DNA of 64,000 bases from Nannochloropsis oceanica (Eukaryota; Sar; Eustigmatophyceae; Eustigmatales; Monodopsidaceae). The notes beneath the pieces are model-generated. The model was not told where the DNA came from. It did not search any database and worked only from the letters and a program-made list of their open reading frames with translations. This document shows, piece after piece, positions 48,526-64,000 of this stretch (positions within the stretch are counted from its first letter, which is position 1; the number at the start of each line of letters is the position of its first letter). The translations under genes were made by a program, and so were the position numbers. The stretch lies in assembly GCA_004519485.1 (NCBI GenBank), contig CP038130.1, positions 992,001 through 1,056,000 of the forward strand, given 5' to 3'.

Positions 48526-50787
48526 TTACACCCTGGCCTTCGTCACTGTGGCCTGCCCCACTTTGAAACTCTCTTCTTGTCCATACACAGGTGGCAAGCC
48601 CTTGACCTCCCTGTAATTCTCCTCCACCTCGGCCATCAAATCCGCGAAGTCGTCAACGGTATAGATTTCGTTTAGGGCTCCTACCCGCTGAACGAGGTAA
48701 CGCAGCTCGGATGCATCTAGCATGTGATCTATTTTTAAGGTGAAGAGATGGACTGTTAGTGACAGAGACGTTCAAAAGCTCACCACGACATGAGACATAG
48801 ACGTTCCAAATTGTAAAGATGATGTACAAGCATGAGATATAATGAACCCGGAGTATGTCCTATCCAATACACCCAGTCCAAAATCAACCACCCATCGTTC
48901 CCCCCCACCCCCCCACACTTTTCCTTCCCCTTCCCTCCGACCAGCCCCTCCCTCTTCTTTTACCCCCGGTACCACTCACCTGCAGTGATGTCCTCAATCA
49001 TGTCAAAATCCAGCTGCTGCATCAAGGGGCTCTCCACCCTGGCCCCGTTTCCGTTATGCAACATAACGAGCCCATCCAGCGCATTGCCCTCCTTAAGACC
49101 AAATGCGAAACTCTTGCGTTGCTGCTGCGCCGCCTTTTCCACTTGACTCAATTTTAAAATAATCTCCCAGGGTTGGATGGTCTTATGCCTCATCTGCTCA
49201 TCCACCGGATTGTCGATTGCACTTGTCAGGTAAGGCTCGGCCGAAATCATCAAGCCTGTCGCCGTGACGAGTAAATCGGTCACATTTACCTTTTCCATCA
49301 TCACAGCCAGACGATCCGCCATTGCCGTGGCGTTTGTGTAGGCTTCGTCTATCTCAGGATCCAACATGTTCTGTGCCTCCATCGCTTGTCTCGACAAGGT
49401 TATGAATCGAGAAGCTTCACTAGCAAACTCCCCGAACGCGACGCGTAACGCCGGTGAGGGCTCCACCCCAATTCTCCTCAAGGCCGCATCTCCCATAGAG
49501 TCCTTCAGGACCTTCAAAGCTTCAAACCCCAGATCTTTGCCCATCGCTTTCGCCACACTCTCCATCATGTGTGTAGACGCCATCTCCGTCGCAAGCCTTG
49601 TAAGTTCTGCGTCGGAGGTCTTGGTTAAGTCAGGGACTTCAAACCCAAGCTTTTTCCCATACCTTTGGAGCTCTTCTCCATTGAGCCCGTATGCTTTGCA
49701 GGTCAAAAGAAGGTGGGCCGCTAGCTCCTCCCGCGTCGCTTCTTGCTCTGCTTTGCTCAGCGCTTCAAATTCATTGAAACTGTGAACTTCTTCTTTCACA
49801 TACAGATAATACGAACGGGCTGCCGCTGTCCGACGTAAGGCTAACCCGTACGCTTTCATCGTCTTGTACATCGATCGGCGATCGGCTGCGAGTTGAACCT
49901 CTTTCATAGCGCAACCGGCCAACGTACGTTCGCAGGCCCGGGCATCTGCATCGGCTGGAGCAGTAGTAGTGGTGGTGGTGGTGCTAGGAGGAGCGGCAGC
50001 ATTACCTCCTCCTTGGTTCTTGTTGTAGTGGGGCGGGATGGTAGGATGGGGGTGGTGACCGGCCTCCACGTGGCACGGACAACAACCATCCATGTTTTGG
50101 AGCTTGCGGCGTTTGGGAGTGCCTGTTGTGCTGGTAGTTTTCGTCAAGACGGAGAGGTCCGCGGTCTCAAGCCTGTCGGCATGCACAGTCAGAACACCGG
50201 CTTTGACGAGGACAGAGACCACGCCTTGCATGGCGTAGATCTCCTCGGGAGTGTATCCTTTGGCTTCAAGCATGTCCCCTACCAAGAGCTCGGCCGTGAC
50301 GGAGGGGTCGGTATGCTTATTAACGGCGACGTGGCCGTCCCTTATACGGTTGAGCTTGATTTGAGTGTAATCCTTCGAAATTGTTAGGGGATAAGAGATG
50401 CGGTAGGGGAGGAGGTAATTGATTGGTATGTAGATAGTACGAAGAAAGAAGTTCGAAAAAAACTGCAAAGAGGAGGATATGAGTAGCAGAGGGCCGTCAC
50501 CATGCGCACTCTCTTTTGCCGGCCCATTGGACCACATGCTCAATCATATTCTTCCTAGGCCACTCAAATCTCCACCCTTGCCTCACGCTCCCCATCTTGT
50601 CACTCTGCTTAATCCTTTTTTGTATTTTGAACATTACCTTGTCCTCGGGCACAACGGGCACCTCAAACTCATGCCATCGGTCGGGCACGAGCTCCGCGCA
50701 TTTCGTCGGGGAAATCAGGCTGCAAACTAAGACGAAGAGAAATGCCAGCGGGGCCAAAAAGATGGGGGATGACGCCAAAACGGCCAT
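48526..50787 (-). CDS. Secreted or ER-lumenal helical protein, function unknown
   Basis: Three exons (50787-50587, 50372-48980, 48728-48526) join in phase to give 598 residues. I do not recognise the family. The N-terminus is a clear signal peptide (IFLAPLAFLFVLVCSLISP) ending near KCAELV. A conserved-looking beta-type stretch follows (WHEFEVPVVPEDKVMFKIQK), then a helical region with AELLVGDMLEAKGYTPEEIY. A His/Pro/Thr-rich linker (about 150-190) precedes a long all-helical region (KAYGLNGEELQRYGKKLGFE, then ASRFITLSRQAMEAQNMLDP). The C-terminus (YTVDDFADLMAEVEENYREV) is amphipathic. A chaperone cofactor or an armadillo-like scaffold in the ER is possible but unproven. The start Met at 50787 begins the signal peptide. 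Confidence 0.75.
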
Positions 50788-51220
50788 GCTCAACGTCAAT
50801 AGACCTTTCCCCTGCTTTTTGGGAATGGGTGCAGCGTGGAATACCTGTGAATATTGAGTCAAGGTCTGGAGAGTCCGATTGTTCTGTTTTGGAGAGAGCG
50901 CAGGGAGGGCAGTGGCGTGCATTGCTTCGCCTTTGCTTCTCTAAGGTCCTGGCAGGCAAGGGTGGTGATGGGACAAGCAGGAAAAGGAACAGCAAGTTGC
51001 TGAGAGGACAAGGCGGCTACCGGACGGCTTTGTTTGTGGTGAAGGCAAGGGGAAGGTCGAACGATGGCGTTTTCGTGCAAACATGTAGACTCCGGACGCC
51101 GGAGCCGTTGAGACTCGGAGCTTGCTTCAAGCATTAAGGCCATCGGCATCAGCGTCGCACGCCCCACTCGGAAATCACTCCATCACTGCCCACTAATGGC
51201 AACAGGCAGCCGATAAGGAG
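50788..51220. promoter_or_regulatory. Divergent promoter region
   Basis: A 433-bp spacer between the secreted helical protein (-) and the TTLL12-like methyltransferase (+). No motif is identified with confidence. Confidence 0.4.
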
Positions 51221-53575
51221 ATGACTGCAGGCATACCCCCTACACTGCTGCCGGTCTTGCAAGAAAAGTTGCGAAACCAGGTAAGTTTTGGGACCGATAT
51301 GTCCTTCGACCTCCCCCACACACCATACCCATCCCTCCTTACCCACCCTTCCCTCCATCCTTATTTTGGCGCAATTCTCTATTTATTTGACCATGTGTCT
51401 ACCTTGTGGTCGATGTATTTGCTGCCGCTTTGAGGGGTGCCTCTAAAGCGCAAACCCCCATTCATCTATTCCTCCCACATAGCCTCCTCCCCTCGAATGC
51501 CAGCCCTAAGTCGCACTTTCGTCGTTCTTAAGCACACTACCGCTCATTTCTAGAAATCTTGCGGGCTATCTTACTCCCTGTATGAGAAATAATCTTCATC
51601 TTCCCCTCCCAACGCCCCCTTCCTCAAATAGATTTTTGACGCGGGCAACGCCTTTGTCCTGAACAACGACGAAGACTCTCCCCCAGGCCACCGCGCATGC
51701 CTCGTCACCCAGCGTACCCTCAATAAAGAAGGCGAAATATATTTGTGCGATCATCTTTGGAGCTTTCCTGGTACGACAACACCAGCGGAAGCCCAGGCTA
51801 TGCTCGAGGAGGGAGAAGCTCTCCAAGAGCGTCTGCGGGATTTGCTTGAAATGGAGGAGGGGAAAGAAGGGGAGAGCAACGCGAAGAGCATCGCAGCACG
51901 CATGTGGCCACTAGTCGGAAGATATAATTATATGAATCGGAAGGGACAGGCAACAGACGTCATGTATATCCTGGACGAAGTGGGTTTAAGATTTCGTGAT
52001 GTCTTTCCTCGACGATATCTTGGACTCGAGAAGAAAAAAGGGACCCAAAGCGGGGACGATGAGGAAGAGTTGATAAATGCACGCACAGGCGCGGGTTTTC
52101 GATGTGCGCTAGTATTTCACCCACTTACCAATGAGGCTTTTACGGCCTTTTGGCCCCGTCGAGCGGTTGCGGAGGGTGAGATCGCGACGTGTGACAACTT
52201 GCCTCATGGCCAAGCTGCGCGCCTTGCTCGATTGCAGGTGCTGATGAAATTGGATGCTGCTGCGAGCAGTACCATGCAGGAAGACAAAGAAGGGGAGAAG
52301 GAAGGGATGGTTGAAACGGCGCACCGTCTTCGGCTGATTTTGGAGGGGGAGGGGTACTGTGATGTTGGTCAAATCAACGCGCTGCTGGGGTTGGAGTCGA
52401 CTTACGGGAAGCTTCTGCCAGTGTGGGATATCAGCGAGCCGCGGCTGCGTGCTGAGTTTCTGAAGCACCTGGATGCGGCACTTAAAATGAGGACGACATC
52501 CATGACGACTGAAGAGAACAATACTATTTCCTCCTCCTCTTTGACTTCAACGGCACCAGCAAGCGCTGCTGCTGCTGCTGCTGCCGACTCTTCTCCTTCT
52601 TCCTTGGTGTTTCTTATCAAATTTTTTCTGATGGGTATGGCTGTACCCTGCAGTGACTTGCTCACGTTCGTACAGGACCACGGCTTACTAAAGCGGCTGG
52701 AAGACCTTGGGTTGCTCTTCGTGGAAGGTCATGACAACAACAGCAACGACGATACCACCAATGGCAGTAATGATGTGTCCGTAAAGAGTTTAGTTCAAAT
52801 TACTCCTGTCCCATTTCGGAGTGGTAATGGTGGCACTCAAGGGTATGGTTGTGGACTTTTTCTCACGGATTTTTCTCAGGTTGGGAGTGGGGTGGTGGGG
52901 TTCGATCCCGTGATGTATGTTGGACCTGATTCGTTGGGCTTGGTGGGGGCTATGCCTTCGTATACTGCCACTGCTGGGGTCAAAGAGGAGGAGGGAGGGG
53001 GTGGATCAGATTTATCTGCCTCGTCTTTTCTGTCTGTGCCTCGACGAATCTTGGATTTGTGTGCAGGGTGTGGAGTGCAAGGGATAGTGGCAGCTTTGAG
53101 AGCTCAACAGCAGGAGCAGCAATCACAAAAAGAGCAGCAGCAGCAACCACAAAAGGTTTCCATTTTCGAACAGCTGGTCTTACTAGAGCTTAACCCACGC
53201 GCCGTCCGCTTCGCCACTTTCAATGCTGCACTTAATCACCTCCAAGAACAAACCACAGTGCTTCAACATGACGCCCGAACTGTCACTCCTGCAGATTTAC
53301 CCTTGCCTGCATATGACATTGTTTTGTCCAACCCCCCTTACATCCCTAACCCTGAACGAAGTGCTCGACACTTGCATCAGTACGGGGATGGAGGGACAAC
53401 GGGTGAAGAGATAACGCAAGCAGTAGTGGCCTTGGCAGCTCAAGTGCTGTCGCAGAAGAACAGTAAGGGAGAGGAAGAGGGATGGCTATACCTTGTAGGG
53501 AATCTGGTTAATGTCGATACACTCCCGGAGCGAGTAGAGAGATGGTGGAATGATGGGTTGAGCTTGAATGGGGGG

Positions 53576-53610
<35 letters not shown>

Positions 53611-54052
53611 GGAGCAGCAGCAGCAGCAGCAGAAACAACAGAGATTATACATCAAGGCTTTTCACGGATTAAAGTGGTCGCTGGCTGAGTACTCCGCTCT
53701 TATCCATAATTATCGACTGGAGGATACTGCCACAGCTCTAGCACAGGATGCAGCGGTGCATAGGTACAAGGAGGCCTTGAAAACGGCCCACGTGAGAGAT
53801 GTAACGAATGGTCTGGTGTTTGTTCAGTGGAAGAGTGAACCGGAAAAGGAGGAAGCATTCATGAGCAAGAGATGCAGCAGCAGCAGCAGCAGCAGCAACG
53901 ACAACAACAACAACAACGATAAAAATGACGCTTGGAGCAGCTGTAAGAGGACTGCGGTCGCGCTGCATGCGCAGCTCTGGCAGGTATTGGCCATGTATTA
54001 CGACCCGGAAGCGAGCGATACGCGGAGGAAACTGGCAGAGGGTTGGATGTAA
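51221..54052 (+). CDS. TTLL12-like N-terminal domain fused to a class I methyltransferase
   Basis: Two exons (51221-51280, 51632-54052; phase 0) give 826 residues. Residues 1-190 match the N-terminal half of animal TTLL12: LLPVLQEKL, then IFDAGNAFVL, EIYLCDHLWSF, DVMYILDEVGLRF, and ALVFHPLTNEAFTAFWPRR. The tubulin-tyrosine-ligase domain that follows in TTLL12 is missing. In its place, after an all-helical region (about 215-420), comes a Rossmann methyltransferase: motif I ILDLCAGCGVQG (about 493), ELNPRAVRFATFNAALN, and catalytic NPPYIP (about 586), as in HemK-type enzymes acting on amide or amino nitrogen. PolyQ (about 53577-53640) and Ser/Asn tracts interrupt the C-terminal part. The substrate is unknown; the methyltransferase half resembles bacterial proteins with a winged-helix N-domain. 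Confidence 0.85.
53575..53642 (+). repeat. CAA/CAG tract (polyGln) in the methyltransferase gene
   Basis: About twenty Gln codons, first CAA and then mixed CAG, inserted between the core strands of the methyltransferase domain. Confidence 0.85.
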
Positions 54053-54215
54053 AATGATAAGACCCGACACAAAAGCAAGGGAGGAAATGACACAGTTCAA
54101 AGTATCTTGTCTTCTTGAAATCACTCTAAAGCCCCTTTTTATTTTTCATTCCATTTCTCTATCAATAACTCTACATTTTTGGGCACCCTCACACTTTTCT
54201 TCCCTCCCGTCCTCC

Positions 54216-56340
54216 CTACTTTTTAGGCGTCACATCTATGACGACGCCCAAGTCTTCCTCCCTCTCCCTCCTTCGTGCCCCCATCCTTCCTCTACCCCCA
54301 GACGATACTTTCTCCGCCTCCTCCACCGTTCGTGGAAAATTTACTCTTGAATCTCTCAACGGATCTAACGTAGGAGCCAATATCCGCGTATACCGGTCAA
54401 AGTAAAGACTTTGCTTTATCAACAATCCAAACTGCCTAGGCAGTTTCAAGCCGTTACTACTAGCCACTTCCACAATCTCCAATAACAATCTCGTGACTTG
54501 CTCTTCATCGACTTGCAGAGACGCCGCCGCCGTCTGGCTCTCTACATCCGCAATCACCACCATCTGTGGGTCCAACGTCCTCAACCGTTCAAACAACGCC
54601 TGCAGATCCCCCGCGAGCTTCCCTTCATCCACCGCCGCCGCCGTCGCTCCCATCCGAATCAAGCCCTGAGCCATGACTCGGTAGTCCCCTCCCACCAACC
54701 CTTCTCCCACTTCCGTCACTGCCTGCCAGGTCTCGGGCGACAACCGTCCGACAATCCCAAAATCAATGAAGCCAACACGTCCGTCCTCCAGGACCAATAA
54801 ATTCCCACTGTGCACATCAGCATGGAAACTCGGACATAGCACGACGGACAAACTCCAGGTATTCAAAGCCGCGATCAGAGTTCCCTCTGGATCATCCGTG
54901 TACGCCTTGATCCCCTCCAAATCAATCAAACTCACCCCCCGCAGCCTCTCCATCGTCAGCACCCTCTGCGTGCTCAACGCAGGGAAAACTCTCGGACACG
55001 TTGCGACCGCCGTCAATTCTGACTTCGCCAAAAACGCGCGAAATTCTTCCAAATTTGTAAGTTCCTTTCTGAAATCCACCTCCTCCAAAATGGACGTTCG
55101 AATATCAGCGACAATATCCCCAAGCGACGTGCGTGCCAGGTCGGGCGCCAGCGTTTCGAGCAAGCGAGAGACGAGGTATATAAACCCCAGATCTGCTTTC
55201 AACGTCTCAGTCACGCCCGGTTTAAGTACCTTTAAGACAACCTCCTCCCCAGTTCCTCGGAGGCGGGCCACGTGGACTTGAGCGATGGACGCGCTGGCCA
55301 AAGGGATTGGGTCGATGAATTCAAATTTCTCGTTTAACGCCTTATCCCCTCCTAGCTCTGCCCTGAGGGTCTCGCGCACGACGCTGTATGGGACGGGAGC
55401 GCTTTGGTCAAGGCATTTTTGAAATTCCAGCACGAATTCTTCGGGAAAGAGGGTGGGACTAGAGGCGATAAATTGCCCGACCTGTGAGGATGGGATGGGG
55501 GGACAGAGGGATGGAGGTTGGTGAGTGCAAGTATTTGCATTGATTGCTAAAGCTCTTCACAACCCATATTCAATTCTTTTCTGGTCGACGAAAAGATGAC
55601 AAGGTTATCATCGTAAAAGATGACAAGATACTCATCCTTACTTCCTTTCTCCCTCTCTCCCTCCCTCTCCATCTCATACCACTAACCTTAATGTACGTCG
55701 CCCCAAGCCTTTCGAACAATTGACGCATCGACTTTGCCAAGGTCGCGCGCGTAAACGGCGACACTGCTGTATCCTCACCCTGCTGCTGTTGTTGCTGGTA
55801 CTTGCGTAGCTCCACGAGCAAATCGCGTGCCGTCTCGCTGAAGGCCTTGGTAGCACTCAATGTCCGGGCAAGTCCAGCTCTGGGCCCCACTTCCTGGGCT
55901 ACGCGCAATGAATCTCGTAAAAGGGCTCGCCCACTGGTCAAGAGCTGCGAAAAGCTGGGAAGGACGCCGATTACATTAGGAATGGCGGAGTTGGACGCAG
56001 CAGAAGGGGGCTTGGTGTCTGTGGTGCGGGTGCTCATTGCCAGTCGGCTGCTGCGAATTTGACAGGCGCGGGAGCCCTGAAGCGGCCGCATCAGAAAGGC
56101 AGAAGCAATACCATGCGCACCCCAGCGCAAGGGACTAGCCAGCATGACCAGGATCGACAATAGGGTGACTAAGCCGCCGGGCGATGCTGCGTTTTTTGTT
56201 CTGGCTCGTCGAGCAGTGCTGGTGCTACGCGTTGATGTGGGCGCGGAGGCAGGAAGCTGGGAAGACTGCTGCAGCTCAGTTGGCACGCGCATTTCTCGCC
56301 CTGCGGTGTGTAAATGTTGGTGGTGAAATGGATGCGTCAT
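54216..56340 (-). CDS. ABC1K / UbiB-family atypical kinase, plastid-targeted
   Basis: Two exons (56340-55687, 55481-54216) join in phase to give 639 residues. Family hallmarks: the KxGQ motif, restored across the splice site (YIK joined to VGQF); the Ala-rich loop ASASIAQVH; VVLKVLKPG; EVDFRKEL; FHADVHSGNLLV as catalytic loop; and IDFGIVG as metal-binding DFG. ABC1 kinases regulate prenylquinone metabolism in plastids and mitochondria. The leader has a hydrophobic segment ending GIASAFLMRP, a classic ochrophyte ASAF plastid signal, so plastoglobule or thylakoid action is inferred. Met at 56292 is an alternative, possibly better, start. The intron begins GTTAGT and shows GAGGGAGGG near its 5' side. 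Confidence 0.9.
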
Positions 56341-56918
56341 GACAAAGGTAAAGAAGACAACAGCGGCAGGTCAACTCACTCCATCAGGGTGGAACACGAC
56401 CGCGGCTGCGAAATTGCACAGGCTGTGTGGAATATGCCGTTCGCAGATCCACCACGAATCACACCACATCTCACTTTTGGTCCTGATTGTGTGCACACTC
56501 CGGACCAAACTTGTCCTATGTGAGGGCCCTCATGGAAAGAGTGAATGTCAAGCTATCTAGGGATGTGTAAGGATTTTAAAATGGAGGTCCAAGGCATGTG
56601 TAAGGCGCCTCGTAGCATTCAACCTCCCCCGGAGAAAGAAAGAGTTCTTCAGCCCCCGCCCTGCGCGGGAAGCCCTGTGTGTGTCGTCGTGTTCTACAGG
56701 CATGCTTGCCAGCCCAAGCCAACGAATGGCACTCTCCCACGTCTATCAAGGATTCACAAAATGTACCCACGAATGCACATGGCAATATGCTACCCTATGT
56801 GACCCTCCCTCTGGCTTGCGTGGCCTTGGCTTGGTAATGGTCTTGGTCCGCAACACAACAACACGCTTATCGTCGCCGCCCTCCCTCCTCTCCACCCCCA
56901 TCCGCACAGGCCACCGCC
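56341..56918. promoter_or_regulatory. Divergent promoter, ABC1K / SNF2
   Basis: A 578-bp spacer between head-to-head genes. Several short frames are present without support, and no motif is called. Confidence 0.4.

Positions 56919-64000
<7,082 letters not shown>

Overview
This window reads as nuclear DNA of a photosynthetic stramenopile (ochrophyte), most like a eustigmatophyte such as Nannochloropsis/Microchloropsis. The lineage is an inference. It rests on spliceosomal GT-AG introns, short intergenic spacers, the mix of eukaryotic genes, and several precursors that look like bipartite plastid pre-sequences (a signal peptide followed by an ASAF- or SAFVP-type motif). Low-complexity codon repeats are common, and many introns are bounded by GGGAGG-type and CCTCCC-type tracts.

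Layout. 1-16 kb: an acidic RING-finger protein (+), an 8-exon pyruvate decarboxylase (-), a phytanoyl-CoA dioxygenase-like oxygenase (+), a plastid-type GrpE (-), the splicing factor RBM22/ECM2 (+) and a Cys-rich single-pass membrane protein (-). 16-28 kb: a G-patch protein (+), a lumenal-type FKBP (-), a tail-anchored protein with a PEX26/APEM9-like outline (+), a plastid GNAT acetyltransferase (+), exosome subunit CSL4 (-), then a PP2A B56 subunit and a PDK1-like kinase that are probably one fused gene (+). 28-42 kb: eIF2A (+), a GRAM-like protein (+), a Ttd14-like P-loop/CYTH protein (-), a partial fatty acid hydroxylase (-), bL36 with a long tail (+), MMS19 (-) and a POLE4/CHRAC15-like histone-fold protein (+). 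42-64 kb: an EF-hand RelA/SpoT homologue (-), two unrecognised proteins (-), a TTLL12-like domain joined to a methyltransferase (+), a plastid ABC1/UbiB kinase (-) and a large SNF2 remodeller with Tudor-like and linker-histone-like domains that runs off the right edge (+).

The genes are unrelated housekeeping and regulatory genes, not a cluster. Several lie head to head across spacers of 0.2-0.6 kb. Exon boundaries were worked out by hand from splice consensus and reading phase. In all multi-exon genes except the fatty acid hydroxylase, and the 5' end of the B56 gene, the phases close exactly.

Most unusual points: (1) a B56 phosphatase subunit and a PDK1-like kinase separated only by a 14-G run and one spacer base; (2) a TTLL12 N-terminal module carrying a small-molecule-type methyltransferase in place of the tubulin-ligase domain; (3) a ppGpp synthetase with an EF-hand N-terminal to its catalytic region and a decayed hydrolase half; (4) a SNF2 ATPase with Tudor-like, H15-like and giant polyQ regions; (5) recurrent complementary purine and pyrimidine tracts at opposite intron ends. 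I saw no tRNA, rRNA, CRISPR array, transposon or virus-derived element.
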